Part shown: positions 53,578 through 64,000 of the stretch, piece after piece
Position numbering within the stretch: position 1 is the first letter of the stretch
Layout: the number at the start of each line of letters is the position of its first letter
Assembly: GCA_013336525.1 (NCBI GenBank)
Contig: JAAXTM010000001.1
Location: forward strand, 620,001 to 684,000
Length of the DNA: 64,000 nucleotides
Direction: 5' to 3'
DNA from: Geobacteraceae bacterium
Lineage (GTDB): Bacteria; Desulfobacterota; Desulfuromonadia; Geobacterales; Pseudopelobacteraceae
The notes under the pieces: generated by a model
What the model was told of the DNA's origin: nothing
Database searches by the model: none
The model's input: the letters and a program-made list of their open reading frames with translations, nothing else
Made by a program: the position numbers and the translations under genes

Positions 53578-54888
53578 ATGCAGGTTCACGTCGAAGACAT
53601 CAGTTCGGTTCAAAAAAAGATTACTATCGAAATTCCAGCTGAACGGGTTAACGAAGAGATCGACAAAGCATATTCAGCGATCCAGAAAAAAGCCAAGATC
53701 CAGGGTTTCCGACCCGGCAAAGCGCCAATGCATCTGATAAAACGCACCTACAGCGATGCAATGCGTGATGACGTAATGCGCCGCCTGTATCAGGACACAT
53801 TGTACAAAGCAATGGATGAGCAAAAGGTTGAACCGATTGATTCACCCACAATTGAGAGCGACGTACTCGAACCGGGAGTTCCGTTCAAATACAGCGCAGT
53901 TTTTGATGTCATGCCGCAGATATTGTTAAACGAATACACAGGCCTGATCGTAAAAAAAGAAAAGTACGTTGCCAAACCTGAAAACGTTGAGGGCGAACTG
54001 AAGCGCATGCAGGAAAACATGGCACAGCTTATTCCACTTGATGAAAGCGCTATCGTTGAAAATGGCCACACTGTATCTGTTGATTATTCAATTGAGGTAG
54101 AGGGATCACCAGAAGAAAACAGCGGAGCTCAGACAGCTGAGGTTGAAGTCGGAGCCAATCGCCTGATCCCTGGCTTTGAAGAGCAGTTAATCGGACTCAA
54201 GTCTGGCGACTCAAAGGAATTCACCCTTGAACTTCCTGCAGTGGGAGAAGAAACTGAGACCACAAGCAGAAAAGGACTTTTTTCTGTTACTGTGAAAGAA
54301 ATCAAGCGTAAAGAGCTTCCTGAGCTTGATGATGATTTCGCACAGCAGTTCGGTGAATACGAAACCATGGAAGCGCTGCACGCCAAGATGGTCGAGTATC
54401 ACGAAAAACATGAAAAAGATCGTATCGAAAATGAATTTAAAGAGCGTGTCATACAGGCTCTTATTCAGAAAAACCCGCTTGATGTGCCTGAATCAATGGT
54501 TAAGCGGCAACTCGATCATATGTTCGAGAACCTCAAAAACCGCCTTAAGAGTCAGCAGATGTCGCTTGATATGATGGGACTTGATGCAGAAGGTTTCCGA
54601 GCTCGCTTTAAAGAAGACGCCATTGACAAAGTTAAGGGCGGCTTGCTGCTGATGGCTTTGGTAGAAAAAGAGAACGTAACCGTAACTGATGATGATCTGG
54701 CTTCACACTACGAAAAGATAGCAGCCGGAAATGTGGAAATGCTTGATCGCATCAAAGAGTATTACTCATCCAACCAGAATGCCAAAGGTTCGGTTATTTC
54801 AGAAATAAAAGAAGACAAGGCAATTGCCTGTCTGATTAAAAATGCTGTCATTACTGAAGTTGATGCAGAGCAGCTCAAAGCGGCCTAA
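53578..54888 (+). CDS. tig: Trigger factor, ribosome-associated chaperone
   Basis: 436 residues. N-terminal ribosome-binding domain with signature [16 protein letters not shown], middle FKBP-type PPIase domain ([30 protein letters not shown]), and helical C-terminal arms. Binds nascent chains at the exit tunnel. Followed by clpP and clpX in the standard order. RBS is AGAGGATAG. Confidence 0.96.
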   Translation: MQVHVEDISSVQKKITIEIPAERVNEEIDKAYSAIQKKAKIQGFRPGKAPMHLIKRTYSDAMRDDVMRRLYQDTLYKAMDEQKVEPIDSPTIESDVLEPGVPFKYSAVFDVMPQILLNEYTGLIVKKEKYVAKPENVEGELKRMQENMAQLIPLDESAIVENGHTVSVDYSIEVEGSPEENSGAQTAEVEVGANRLIPGFEEQLIGLKSGDSKEFTLELPAVGEETETTSRKGLFSVTVKEIKRKELPELDDDFAQQFGEYETMEALHAKMVEYHEKHEKDRIENEFKERVIQALIQKNPLDVPESMVKRQLDHMFENLKNRLKSQQMSLDMMGLDAEGFRARFKEDAIDKVKGGLLLMALVEKENVTVTDDDLASHYEKIAAGNVEMLDRIKEYYSSNQNAKGSVISEIKEDKAIACLIKNAVITEVDAEQLKAA

Positions 54889-54898
54889 GGAGAAACGC

Positions 54899-55498
54899 AT
54901 GTATATCCCAATGGTTGTAGAGCAAAGCGGAAGGGGTGAGCGGGCATATGACATTTATTCCCGTCTACTCAAAGAACGTATTATTTTCCTTGGTGGCGCT
55001 ATTGACGATACGGTAGCCAACCTTATTATCGCTCAACTGCTGTTCCTTGAGGCTGAAGACCCTGACAAAGATATCCATCTGTATATTAATTCTCCTGGAG
55101 GTGTTGTCACTGCCGGGATGGCTATTTTTGACACAATGCGCTACATAAAGGCGCCAGTATCAACTATTTGTGTGGGCCAGGCTGCATCCATGGGAGCAAT
55201 ATTGCTGACTGCCGGTGAAAAAGGAAAACGATTCAGCCTTAGCCACTCCAGGATCATGATTCATCAACCACTTGGAGGTTTCCAGGGGCAGGCATCCGAT
55301 ATCAGCATCCACGCCAAGGAAATCCTGCGCATGAAAGATGAATTGAACGGGATTCTCGCAGAACTATCGGGACAGAAAAAAGAAAAAGTTGAAGCAGATA
55401 CCGAGCGTGACTTCTTTATGTCTGGCGAGGATGCAAAAGAATATGGCCTGATAGACGCCATCTTCACGCGTAAGCAGTCTACTGGAGACACACCATGA
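54899..55498 (+). CDS. clpP: ATP-dependent Clp protease proteolytic subunit
   Basis: 199 residues from ATG at 54899 (AAGGAG upstream). Catalytic Ser in [14 protein letters not shown] and His in [11 protein letters not shown], with Asp in [10 protein letters not shown]-terminal [24 protein letters not shown] is canonical. Forms the tetradecameric protease with ClpX (next gene, 4-bp overlap). Confidence 0.97.
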   Translation: MYIPMVVEQSGRGERAYDIYSRLLKERIIFLGGAIDDTVANLIIAQLLFLEAEDPDKDIHLYINSPGGVVTAGMAIFDTMRYIKAPVSTICVGQAASMGAILLTAGEKGKRFSLSHSRIMIHQPLGGFQGQASDISIHAKEILRMKDELNGILAELSGQKKEKVEADTERDFFMSGEDAKEYGLIDAIFTRKQSTGDTP

Positions 55499-56751
55499 GT
55501 CGTCGCGACACAACACAGGAACACTTGACATGCTCTTTCTGCGGAAAAAGCCAGGAAGAAGTTAAAAAACTTATTGCCGGACCTTCCGTTTTTATCTGTG
55601 ACGAATGTATTGAACTCTGTAATGACATCATCACTGAAGAGATGAAGCTGGAAGAAACAACCGGACCGGACCTTAAAAAACTTCCCAAACCTCGAGAAAT
55701 AAAGGACATCCTGGACGAGTACGTTATTGGCCAGGAAGTAGCAAAAAAAGTTCTCTCTGTTGCTGTTTATAACCACTACAAACGAATTGAGTCCGGCGGC
55801 AAACCAGGTGAAGTAGAAATGCAGAAAAGTAATATTCTGCTGCTCGGGCCAACAGGCTCCGGCAAAACACTCCTTGCTCAAACTCTTGCCCGGATTCTTA
55901 AAGTACCTTTTGCAATGGCTGATGCAACAAATCTTACCGAAGCTGGCTATGTCGGAGAAGATGTTGAAAATATAATCCTCACCCTGCTACAGGCAGCGGA
56001 TTATGACGTGGAACGTGCGCAAAAAGGCATTATTTACATAGATGAAATTGACAAGATCGCTCGTAAGTCCGATTCACCTTCGATTACCCGCGATGTTTCG
56101 GGAGAAGGGGTTCAGCAGGCACTGCTCAAGATCATCGAAGGCACCATCGCCAGTATCCCGCCGAAGGGTGGCAGAAAGCATCCGCAGTCAGAGTTCATGA
56201 AGGTTGATACGACAAATATTCTCTTTATTTGCGGCGGAGCTTTTGCTGGTTTGGAATCTGTTATTCAACAGCGTATAGGGAAAAAATCGCTCGGGTTTGG
56301 AGCGGACATCAAAAAACGTGATGAGAAGAAGCTTGGAGAACTCCTGAAGAGTCTGACTCCTGAGGATCTCCTCAAGTACGGTTATATTCCCGAGTTCATT
56401 GGCCGACTACCTATGCTGGCCACTCTAACGGAACTGGATGAAGAGGCTTTAGTTCAGATTTTGAAGGAGCCCAAGAACTCTTTAGTGAAACAGTATCAAA
56501 AACTTTTTGAGCTGGAGAAAGTTCGATTACGATTTACTGACGGATCATTGATTGCAATTGCCAAAGAGGCGTTAAAACGCAACACCGGTGCACGTGGATT
56601 GCGCGCAATTCTTGAAAATTCGATGCTCGATATTATGTACGAAGTCCCGTCACAACCGAATGTTCAGGAAGTTGTTATCAATGAAGATGTTATATATCAA
56701 AAAGAAAAGCCTATTATCGTGTATGAGCAGGATCTTAAAGAGGCGGCCTGA
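55495..56751 (+). CDS. clpX: ClpX unfoldase of ClpXP
   Basis: 418 residues. N-terminal zinc-binding domain ([19 protein letters not shown]), Walker [16 protein letters not shown], Walker [15 protein letters not shown]-type ClpP loop [11 protein letters not shown] and sensor TGARGLRAI. Unfolds substrates for ClpP. Complete and typical. Confidence 0.97.
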   Translation: MSRRDTTQEHLTCSFCGKSQEEVKKLIAGPSVFICDECIELCNDIITEEMKLEETTGPDLKKLPKPREIKDILDEYVIGQEVAKKVLSVAVYNHYKRIESGGKPGEVEMQKSNILLLGPTGSGKTLLAQTLARILKVPFAMADATNLTEAGYVGEDVENIILTLLQAADYDVERAQKGIIYIDEIDKIARKSDSPSITRDVSGEGVQQALLKIIEGTIASIPPKGGRKHPQSEFMKVDTTNILFICGGAFAGLESVIQQRIGKKSLGFGADIKKRDEKKLGELLKSLTPEDLLKYGYIPEFIGRLPMLATLTELDEEALVQILKEPKNSLVKQYQKLFELEKVRLRFTDGSLIAIAKEALKRNTGARGLRAILENSMLDIMYEVPSQPNVQEVVINEDVIYQKEKPIIVYEQDLKEAA

Positions 56752-56874
56752 TTTCACCATTAAATCAGTATCTTAGTATTAGTTTTAGATATTTTGTCAG
56801 CATCCCACAGTTACTTATATTATCGTAAACATGCTCAACTGCCCATAATATGCATGTTTGCACAAAAAAAATAC

Positions 56875-56903
56875 TTGACACAATTTGAGATTATCTGATA
56901 AAC
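56875..56903 (+). promoter_or_regulatory. Promoter of the HU gene
   Basis: TTGACA at 56875-56880, 17-nt spacer, ATAAAC (or GATAAA with 16). About 45 bp before the HU start; no terminator for clpX was found in the 200-bp gap. Confidence 0.55.
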
Positions 56904-56948
56904 AGTGGCTCGCTTTGTTTTAACAAACAAAAAATTTGGAGGTGTAAC

Positions 56949-57242
56949 GTGACAAAAGCAGAATTGATCAGTTCAGTAGCAGAGCAGGCTGGCTTGAAAA
57001 AAGTTGAGGCTGAAAAAGCCGTTTCCGCATTCATTGCTAGCGTAACTGCTGCGCTGAAAGGCGGAGACAAACTCAGCTTGGTCGGTTTCGGTACATTCTC
57101 CACCGCTAAACGTGCTGCCCGTAAAGGCCAGAATCCACAGACAGGCAAAAAGATTGATATTCCTGCTGCAACTGTTCCAAAGTTTAAACCAGGTAAGACT
57201 TTAAAAGAAGCTGTTAACGTTGTTCCCAAGAAAAAGAAGTAA
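56949..57242 (+). CDS. hup: HU-family DNA-binding protein
   Basis: 97 residues from GTG with GGAGGTG upstream. Canonical MTKAELISSVAEQAGLKKVEAEKAV, VGFGTFSTAKRAARKGQNPQTGKKI with the DNA-intercalating proline, and a basic tail PKKKK. Bends and packages DNA. Confidence 0.95.
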   Translation: MTKAELISSVAEQAGLKKVEAEKAVSAFIASVTAALKGGDKLSLVGFGTFSTAKRAARKGQNPQTGKKIDIPAATVPKFKPGKTLKEAVNVVPKKKK

Positions 57243-57261
57243 TTTCTTGTAGAGCTCCTGA

Positions 57262-57338
57262 GGGGTTGTAGCTCAGTTGGTTAGAGTGCCAGCCTGTCAC
57301 GCTGGAAGTCGCGGGTTCGAGCCCCGTCAACCCCGCCA
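57262..57338 (+). tRNA. tRNA-Asp (anticodon GTC)
   Basis: Acceptor GGGGTTG/CAACCCC, anticodon loop CTGTCAC in stem CCAGC/GCTGG, T-arm GCGGGTTCGAGCCCCGT, encoded CCA. Confidence 0.96.
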
Positions 57339-57345
57339 TAAATTA

Positions 57346-57421
57346 GGGCGAATAGCTCAGCTGGGAGAGCGCCAGCCTTACAAGCTGGATGTCACAGGTT
57401 CGATCCCTGTTTCGCCCACCA
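57346..57421 (+). tRNA. tRNA-Val (anticodon TAC)
   Basis: Acceptor GGGCGAA/TTCGCCC, anticodon loop CTTACAA in stem CCAGC/GCTGG, T-arm ACAGGTTCGATCCCTGT, encoded CCA. Only 7 bp after tRNA-Asp, so probably one transcript. Confidence 0.96.
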
Positions 57422-57423
57422 TT

Positions 57424-57464
57424 CACAAAAAAACCTAACCATAATATGGTTAGGTTTTTTTGTG
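57424..57464. terminator. Bidirectional terminator
   Basis: AAAAAAACCTAACCAT and ATGGTTAGGTTTTTTT form a near-perfect stem between the tRNA pair and the convergent larE gene. Confidence 0.88.
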
Positions 57465-57486
57465 TTTATACTATCCCTACTGAATA

Positions 57487-58296
57487 TCAAAGTATACTTT
57501 CATTCATAGCCCCGGTTCGATACCCTTGGAGGTCAAGCGCTACATAGGTAAACCCTGCCTCTTTAACCGACCTGACTACCTCATCCCGCAAAACTCCAGT
57601 AGCACTCTCAAACTCCTGTTCACCCAATTCAAGCCTGGCTACAGAACCATGATAGCGCACCCGAAGCGTACGAAATCCCAAGTTATGCAACGACTCCTCA
57701 GCCATACCTACCTGACTGACACGTTCACTAGTAATGGCAGTACCATAAGGAAAACGGCTTGAAAGACATGCAAAAGCAGGTTTATCCCAGGTTGGTAATC
57801 CCATCTCACGAGAAAGGTCACGAATATCCTGTTTGGTAAAACCGGCTTCCTCCAGTGGGCTGGCTACCTGCAACTCTTCTGCAGCTATCCGCCCAGGGCG
57901 ATGATCACATGCGTCATCAATGTTAGTACCGTCCAGTACATGCCCCAAACCTTCTGCTTCTGCAATCACCTTCAGCTTGCCAAAAAGCTCTTTCTTGCAA
58001 TAATAGCAGCGGTTGCGAGGGTTATTGCGGAATTCGGGAATATCCAGCTCCTCTGAAACTATCACCAAGTGCCGGCCGCCGATTTGTTCGGCCAACTCAC
58101 GGGCTTCATTCAATTCACGCTCCGGATAGGTTTGTGAAGTAGCAGTAACCGCCAGGGCGTTGAGCCCCAGAACCTCGGCCGCTACTGCAAACAAAAGTGT
58201 AGAATCAACTCCACCAGAAAAACCGATCACACACCCACCCATATCTGCCAAAATCATGCGAAGTTTATCTGCTTTGTCCTGGAGTAATATGTTCAT
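57487..58296 (-). CDS. larE: LarE-like ATP-dependent sulfur transferase
   Basis: 269 residues. PP-loop GFSGGVDSTLLF, TYPERELNEARELAE, and cysteines in NRCYYCKKELF and PAFACLSSRFPYG. LarE adds sulfur to the nickel-pincer nucleotide precursor used by lactate racemase and related LarA enzymes, using either a sacrificial cysteine or a Fe-S cluster. No larA, larB or larC is in view, so the product may serve an enzyme encoded elsewhere. A general TtuA-like sulfur transferase is the alternative. Confidence 0.82.
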   Translation of the reverse strand: MNILLQDKADKLRMILADMGGCVIGFSGGVDSTLLFAVAAEVLGLNALAVTATSQTYPERELNEARELAEQIGGRHLVIVSEELDIPEFRNNPRNRCYYCKKELFGKLKVIAEAEGLGHVLDGTNIDDACDHRPGRIAAEELQVASPLEEAGFTKQDIRDLSREMGLPTWDKPAFACLSSRFPYGTAITSERVSQVGMAEESLHNLGFRTLRVRYHGSVARLELGEQEFESATGVLRDEVVRSVKEAGFTYVALDLQGYRTGAMNESIL

Positions 58297-58314
58297 AATG
58301 ACAACCTTCCTTGT

Positions 58315-59934
58315 CTACAGCATGTAATCAGTTGAAAGAAAATGAGATTTACGCTCTCGTACAATGCTGGTGATAATATCGCGATTAGCCGCAGTCTCAC
58401 GAGCCGCTACGACGATTCTGATTGAAAAGATCCGCAGGGCATCAGCTACTGACTGGGTCCCGTCAGCAGAGTTTTTACGTCCATTAAACGGGAAGCTGTC
58501 AGGGCTTCGCTGGCACTGGCTATTTATGTTAATACGGCAGACCTGATTAACCAGGGCATCGACTAATTGAGACATAAGGTCTGTATTTTGTCCGAAGATA
58601 CTTGCCTGCTGACCGTAGTTCGAGGCAACAACATACTCAATAGGTTCCTGGATGTCGTCGAATGGCACAACTGCGATGACGGGTCCAAATTGCTCTTCGT
58701 TGTAGATACGCATAGCAGGAGTAACCGGAAACAACAAAGCTGGATAAAAAAATGAACCGTTTCTGGCACCACCACCTTTATTCACAACCCGGGCACCGTG
58801 AGCCTTTGCATCAGTGACCAAACCCTCCAGATAGGACGGCTTTTCAGGTTCCGGCAAAGGAGTAATTATCACCCCCTCATCCCACGGCATCCCGCACTTA
58901 AGAGCACTTATCCCACTTGACATCCGCAGTAGAAAGTCATCGGCAATCGAACGGTGCACGTACATAATCTTTAGCGCGGTGCAACGCTGACCGTTATAGG
59001 CCAGACTCCCCTGGATACATTCGGCAACTGCCAGTTCGAGGTCGGCATCAGGCAGGATAATCGCAGGATTTTTGGCATCCAGACCAAGAACGCAGCGAAG
59101 GCGATGAGGACGCGGATGAACTGCCCTCAGAGCATCGGCAACCCGGTGGGTCCCGATAAAACCAAGCACATCCACCTGTCCAGAGGCCATCAGTGGGGGC
59201 ACTACTGTTTCACCTTCGCCGTAGACCGTATTGATCACTCCGGCCGGAAACGAATCGCGAAGGGCCTCTAGTAACGGTTGAAAAACCAGTATGCCGAATC
59301 TAGGTGGTTTTAATACAATGGTGTTCCCCATCAACAGTGCCGGTATTAGAGTCGTAAACGTCTCGTAGAGCGGAAAATTATAAGGGCCCATGCATAACAC
59401 AACACCCAGTGGAGCACGGCGTATCTGCCCTATTATCCCCTGCTGAATGACAAAACGGGATGATACCCGGTCAAGTTCCTTAAGTGCTTCAAGCGTTTCA
59501 TGTACATATGTTATCGTCCGATCAAACTCGCGCTCAGCTTCCTGTAGTGATTTTCCAATCTCCCATTGAAGAAACAGTACAATCTCCGCTCGCTTATGAA
59601 TCATTGCGGCCGTCAAGAGCTGCACACTCTGGATGCGTTCGCCCACCGACATTGTAGGCCAGACACCGCGACCATTTGAATAGGCACGCACAGCCACAGC
59701 GAGGGCTTCCAGAGCCGCAGTTTCAGTCAACTGGGGAGCTACTCCAATCAATTTCTGCTGACACCCTTTGGCAGTACGTGTACAGACCGGCGAATAAACC
59801 TCCTGCATCGCTCCTTCCCATCTGCGCAGATTGCCATCTATCAGGTAGTAGTCCTGCCTGGTCGGCTGCCAGTTGCGATACTGCTTTGGTAACTGATTTT
59901 CATCAGGAAATAATGCATCATTTTTAAGTGGCAT
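58315..59934 (-). CDS. gapN: NADP-dependent non-phosphorylating glyceraldehyde-3-phosphate dehydrogenase (GapN-like)
   Basis: 539 residues from ATG at 59934; an upstream TTG adds 12 residues. Aldehyde dehydrogenase fold: APLGVVLCMGPYNFPLYET, GFIGTHRVADAL, catalytic cysteine in NGQRCTALK, and INSQCQRSPDSFPFNGRK, the GapN-type block that contacts the phosphate. Oxidises glyceraldehyde-3-phosphate directly to 3-phosphoglycerate. Another ALDH substrate cannot be excluded. RBS is weak. Ends 18 bp before larE on the same strand. Confidence 0.82.
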   Translation of the reverse strand: MPLKNDALFPDENQLPKQYRNWQPTRQDYYLIDGNLRRWEGAMQEVYSPVCTRTAKGCQQKLIGVAPQLTETAALEALAVAVRAYSNGRGVWPTMSVGERIQSVQLLTAAMIHKRAEIVLFLQWEIGKSLQEAEREFDRTITYVHETLEALKELDRVSSRFVIQQGIIGQIRRAPLGVVLCMGPYNFPLYETFTTLIPALLMGNTIVLKPPRFGILVFQPLLEALRDSFPAGVINTVYGEGETVVPPLMASGQVDVLGFIGTHRVADALRAVHPRPHRLRCVLGLDAKNPAIILPDADLELAVAECIQGSLAYNGQRCTALKIMYVHRSIADDFLLRMSSGISALKCGMPWDEGVIITPLPEPEKPSYLEGLVTDAKAHGARVVNKGGGARNGSFFYPALLFPVTPAMRIYNEEQFGPVIAVVPFDDIQEPIEYVVASNYGQQASIFGQNTDLMSQLVDALVNQVCRININSQCQRSPDSFPFNGRKNSADGTQSVADALRIFSIRIVVAARETAANRDIITSIVRERKSHFLSTDYML

Positions 59935-59984
59935 GGGATAACTTTCGTAGGTTCTTGATTGGGAAGTCAACGCTTATTACTAAA

Positions 59985-60021
59985 AAAATGATGGGTTACG
60001 ATTGCTCGTAACCCATCATTT
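59985..60021 (-). terminator. Intrinsic terminator of the pheST-ihfA-merR operon
   Basis: On the minus strand AAATGATGGGTTACGA pairs with TCGTAACCCATCATTT and is followed by TTTT. It lies after the MerR gene and before gapN. Confidence 0.88.
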
Positions 60022-60097
60022 AATAATATGCTTCTGTTAAGTTCCTGAAGTCAGGCAGTTGATTGTATTCACAGTGCTACGAACTGTTAATACATAT

Positions 60098-60451
60098 TTA
60101 CAGCAAGTCTCGTAAAACTCTGAGCTCATTACGAACATTTTTTAACATTGTACTGCAATCTAAAACGCTCGCACTATCTAAAAGATCTTCAGTTTTAATC
60201 AGCTTCCCTTTTGAGGTTATACGTTTTTTTACACCCTCTATTGTAAATTTTTCTTTATATAACAGATCTTTTAACTGTAAAACTAATTCTACTTCATCTT
60301 TTGAATACAGTCGCTGTCCAGAATTACTTTTTAACGGCTTGAGAAATGTAAATTCAGACTCCCAAAAACGTAATACGGATGTTTTAACACCGGCAACTTC
60401 AGCTACTTCGCCGATTTTATAAAACAATTTTTCATTTAATGCAGAAACCAT
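60098..60451 (-). CDS. MerR-family regulator downstream of ihfA
   Basis: 117 residues from ATG at 60451; a GTG at 60469 would add six residues, and neither has a clear RBS. Winged HTH: FYKIGEVAEVAGVKTSVLRFWESEF, then LKSNSGQRLYSKDEVELV. The short C-terminal part lacks metal-binding cysteines. The pheS-pheT-ihfA-merR order is common in this group. Function unknown. Confidence 0.88.
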   Translation of the reverse strand: MVSALNEKLFYKIGEVAEVAGVKTSVLRFWESEFTFLKPLKSNSGQRLYSKDEVELVLQLKDLLYKEKFTIEGVKKRITSKGKLIKTEDLLDSASVLDCSTMLKNVRNELRVLRDLL

Positions 60452-60475
60452 AACAGATTCAGGCAGCACTACAAT

Positions 60476-60760
60476 TTATTTAACTTCAGCATTTATTGCA
60501 TTTTTGAGGACCTGACTAGGCTTGAAAGTCAGAATTCTTCGTGCATTTATAGTTATAGTTTCACCTGTTTGAGGATTTCGTCCGCGACGGTCCGCCTTCT
60601 GCTTTACAACAAAATTACCAAAACCGGCAATTTTAATTTTTTCGCCGGATTCTAATGTTAACTTTAGAAGCCCAAAAACTGTTTCAACCATTTCTGCAGA
60701 TTCTTTTTTGGAGAAACCAATACGCTGATGAATACGTTCGACTATATCTGCTTTTGTCAT
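60476..60760 (-). CDS. ihfA: Integration host factor alpha subunit
   Basis: 94 residues. MTKADIVERIHQRIGFSKKESAEMVE and GFGNFVVKQKADRRGRNPQTGE with RRILTFKPSQVLKN are IHF-alpha features distinguishing it from the HU at 56949. Bends DNA at specific sites. Follows pheT by 82 bp, the usual position. Confidence 0.93.
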   Translation of the reverse strand: MTKADIVERIHQRIGFSKKESAEMVETVFGLLKLTLESGEKIKIAGFGNFVVKQKADRRGRNPQTGETITINARRILTFKPSQVLKNAINAEVK

Positions 60761-60842
60761 ATTTACCTCAATATTTACCGTTAATGCACTGATTCAAAAG
60801 GAAAAATTTTATAGCACAGGGACATCTATTACGCAATAAATT

Positions 60843-63251
60843 TTATCGTACTGTTATCTTTAATTTATTCGTCAGGTTGGTAATAATTTTATTATGAAGC
60901 GAAGCAATCTCTTCTTCAGCGAGTGTACGCTCAAAGGATCTGTATCTTATACGCACTGCAATGCTTTTATACCCATCCGGAACACCTTTTCCGCGATATA
61001 CATCAAATATTTGAACATGCTCAATTTCATTTGATTTTTCCGCCCTGATACAATCAATAATTTTGGCTGCAGCAAGTTCTTCCGGTATCAGCATGGCAAC
61101 ATCGCGGGTGCTGTCTGGAAACCTGGAAGGGGCTGTTATAGTTTTTTTGGTTCGTGATAGCTTGACAAGTTTTTCAAAATCCAGTTCAAAGCAAAAAACA
61201 GGCTTTTCAATTTCAAAGTTTTTCTGAACTGATGGGTGCAACTCTCCAACTGATCCAACGCACTCTCGACCTGCAAAGATTTTACATGATTTACCAGGGT
61301 GATAATAGGATTCCTGATTTTCAGTTACCCAGGATATACCTCCGACGTCAAGAAAATCCAGTACTGTCTCAACAACTCCCTTTGCATCAAAAAAATCAAC
61401 AAGTTCATTTGGACGACTCCAACCATCTCCATCCCGTGTTCCGGTTATGGCACCGACAATACAAAGTGGTTCGCAAGGCATATCCTCTCCCTTACCAGGA
61501 AGATAAACACGTCTAATTTCAAACAGTTTAAGATCCAGCGAGCGAAAGTTCATATTTCTGGCTGTTGTCTCCAGAAGTCCGGGCAACAGGGTGGTACGCA
61601 TTACTGACTGTTCATCGATTAGTGGGTTAGCCAATTTAATGGCGGTGTGTCGCGGGTCATCAACACTCAGCAGCAACTTGCGGACAGATTCAGGAGCAGT
61701 AAAACTAAAGTTAATAATTTCTGTCATACCGTTATTAACAAGCAGGTCTCTTACCTTCTTTTCGATTTCCTGATGACGTGTCGGTCTGTCTGAAATAACT
61801 CTAGCTATAGGCATGGTAGCAGGAATTTGATCATAACCGTTCAAACGGGCGACCTCTTCAATCAAGTCAATTTCACGTTCTATGTCAATTCTGTAATGTG
61901 GCGGAACAACAGACACTGATCCATCAGCACATTGAGAGACCTGACATTCAAGCCTTGTCAGAATGTCGATGATGGCAACACGCTCCAGATTAATACCAAT
62001 CAATTCATTTGCTTTTTCGGGACGAAACAGGATTGCGGCTCGATCGCTCCTCCCTGGATAGGCATCAATACAACCATGAGACAGTAAACCGCCGGCCAGC
62101 TCAACAATAAGTGTGGCTGCCCTATCAAGAGCACGAGTTACACTATCAATGTCTATACCTCGCTCAAAGCGATGTGATGACTCCGTATGTAGTCCGAGAC
62201 GCTTGGCTGTTTTACGAATTGCGGCCGGTTTGAAAAAAGCGCTCTCAAGTAGAATCGTGGTCGTTGTACTCTCAATCTCGGAATTTAACCCACCCATTAT
62301 ACCAGCCAAAGCAACCGGACGCTCAGCATCACAAATAACGAGATCAGTCGAGTTCAGTGTGCGCAGTTGATTATCGAGTGTAGTAAACTGTTCACCCTCT
62401 TCAGCCGTACGTACGACAATCTGTTTACCGGAAAGTCGGAGACAATCAAATGCATGCAGCGGCTGCCCTAATTCCATCATGACCAGGTTAGTGACATCAA
62501 CCACATTGTTTATTGAGCGTATACCGATTGAATTGAGGCGCTTAACCAGCCATTCAGGAGAAGGGGCCACCTTGCAACCTGATATATAGCGAGCGGCGTA
62601 GCGTGGACATAGATCAGGGTTTTTTATCGTCACGCTGATAACTGAATCGGTTCTTTCAGAGCACTCTACCAAAGTGGAATGAGGAAATTTCATCTTAAGA
62701 CCTAGCTTGGCGGCTATATCCCGCGCAATGCCGATTACACTCAGGCAATCTGAACGGTTGGGAGTCAGGCCGATCTCAAAAAGTGTATCCTTAAGGCCAA
62801 GTGCGGTAAAAACAGGCGTACCAAGTGTTGCGATGCCGGGAGGCAGCACAATAATTCCGGCGCTCTCTTCTGCAAGACCGAGCTCTTTGTCAGAGCAAAG
62901 CATCCCGCATGACTCTTCACCACGAATTTTAGATCGTTTTATTTTAAAATCACCGGGAAGTATTGCACCAATCTGAGCAAGAGCTACAGTATCTCCCTGG
63001 CTGAAATTTTGGGCTCCGCAGACTACGTCAAGAACTTCTTTACCGTTATTCACACGACATAACGAGAGTTTATCGGCATTGGGGTGCTGACGTTTTTCTT
63101 CAACCAGCGCAACCACGACATCATCCAATCCGTCACCAAGCTTCACCATAGACTCAACTTCTAGTCCAAGCATTGTCAGCAGTGACGCAAGTTCATCAGA
63201 TGTCACATCAAAGTCTACAAATTCCTTTAGCCAATTGTACGTAACGTTCAT
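60843..63251 (-). CDS. pheT: Phenylalanyl-tRNA synthetase beta subunit
   Basis: 802 residues. N-terminal tRNA-binding (EMAP-like) domain (VVVALVEEKRQHPNADKLSLCRV, LGAAN-type VVCGAQNF), B3/B4 editing domain, B5 domain and C-terminal anticodon-binding FDX domain (SRFPDSTRDVAMLIPEEL). Standard length. 27 bp after pheS. Confidence 0.97.
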   Translation of the reverse strand: MNVTYNWLKEFVDFDVTSDELASLLTMLGLEVESMVKLGDGLDDVVVALVEEKRQHPNADKLSLCRVNNGKEVLDVVCGAQNFSQGDTVALAQIGAILPGDFKIKRSKIRGEESCGMLCSDKELGLAEESAGIIVLPPGIATLGTPVFTALGLKDTLFEIGLTPNRSDCLSVIGIARDIAAKLGLKMKFPHSTLVECSERTDSVISVTIKNPDLCPRYAARYISGCKVAPSPEWLVKRLNSIGIRSINNVVDVTNLVMMELGQPLHAFDCLRLSGKQIVVRTAEEGEQFTTLDNQLRTLNSTDLVICDAERPVALAGIMGGLNSEIESTTTTILLESAFFKPAAIRKTAKRLGLHTESSHRFERGIDIDSVTRALDRAATLIVELAGGLLSHGCIDAYPGRSDRAAILFRPEKANELIGINLERVAIIDILTRLECQVSQCADGSVSVVPPHYRIDIEREIDLIEEVARLNGYDQIPATMPIARVISDRPTRHQEIEKKVRDLLVNNGMTEIINFSFTAPESVRKLLLSVDDPRHTAIKLANPLIDEQSVMRTTLLPGLLETTARNMNFRSLDLKLFEIRRVYLPGKGEDMPCEPLCIVGAITGTRDGDGWSRPNELVDFFDAKGVVETVLDFLDVGGISWVTENQESYYHPGKSCKIFAGRECVGSVGELHPSVQKNFEIEKPVFCFELDFEKLVKLSRTKKTITAPSRFPDSTRDVAMLIPEELAAAKIIDCIRAEKSNEIEHVQIFDVYRGKGVPDGYKSIAVRIRYRSFERTLAEEEIASLHNKIITNLTNKLKITVR

Positions 63252-63278
63252 ATCAATGCACCACGAAATGTAATTTAT

Positions 63279-64000
<722 letters not shown>

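Noticed and set aside
58315-59970. Phosphorylating GAPDH (GapA)
   Set aside because: The protein is an aldehyde dehydrogenase fold with NGQRCTALK; it has none of the GapA motifs.

Overview
The window is chromosomal DNA from a delta-proteobacterial metal reducer, most likely Geobacterales (Geobacter, Trichlorobacter or Pelobacter-like). Signs are three large multiheme c-type cytochromes, a porin/rhodanese/cytochrome conduit cluster, a Tat-exported NiFe hydrogenase, a tungsten-type aldehyde oxidoreductase and an MSHA-type pilus locus. This is inferred from gene content; no rRNA is present.

Layout. 1-3.4 kb: end of a DUF1015 gene, then thiC and a thiE-thiD fusion on the minus strand behind a TPP riboswitch with its own terminator and promoter. 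3.4-7.1 kb: a two-component system plus two small exported proteins (one Spy/ZraP-like and Cys/Met-rich), bracketed by two inverted copies of a dispersed repeat. 7.1-8.0 kb: an AEC transporter. 8.0-16.2 kb: a minus-strand cluster of small exported protein, rhodanese lipoprotein, porin, 12-heme lipoprotein, 9-heme cytochrome and membrane protein, with a divergent LysR regulator. This resembles the Ext outer-membrane electron conduits linked to extracellular electron transfer and selenite/tellurite reduction. 16.2-22 kb: a chemoreceptor, a tiny Lys-rich exported protein, and a hydrogenase operon (small, large, cytochrome b). 22-32 kb: polyphosphate kinase, a small lipoprotein that seems to start at ATT, a Rep-type helicase, a second chemoreceptor and a YyaL/DUF255 protein carrying a REP-like repeat in frame.

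32-48.8 kb: yhbY, a Gph-type phosphatase and an aldehyde oxidoreductase run with very tight spacing into MSHA pilus genes (MshI, J, K, L, E, G, M, N-like and two prepilins). A REP-type transposase element with perfect 24-bp inverted ends sits between the two prepilins. A LysM/coiled-coil protein preceded by a coupled small membrane ORF, and a 9-heme cytochrome, face the other way. 50.8-64 kb is mainly housekeeping: yraN, a two-gene glutamine-dependent NAD synthase, SUI1, tRNA-Leu, tig-clpP-clpX, HU, tRNA-Asp, tRNA-Val, larE, gapN, and a pheS-pheT-ihfA-merR operon whose 5' end leaves the window.

How the parts may work together (inference): the hydrogenase could feed electrons to the quinone pool, and the Ext-like conduit and 9-heme cytochromes could pass electrons outward. 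Pili and chemoreceptors would support attachment and taxis. Family assignments rest on motifs and reading of the sequence only; no database search was possible.
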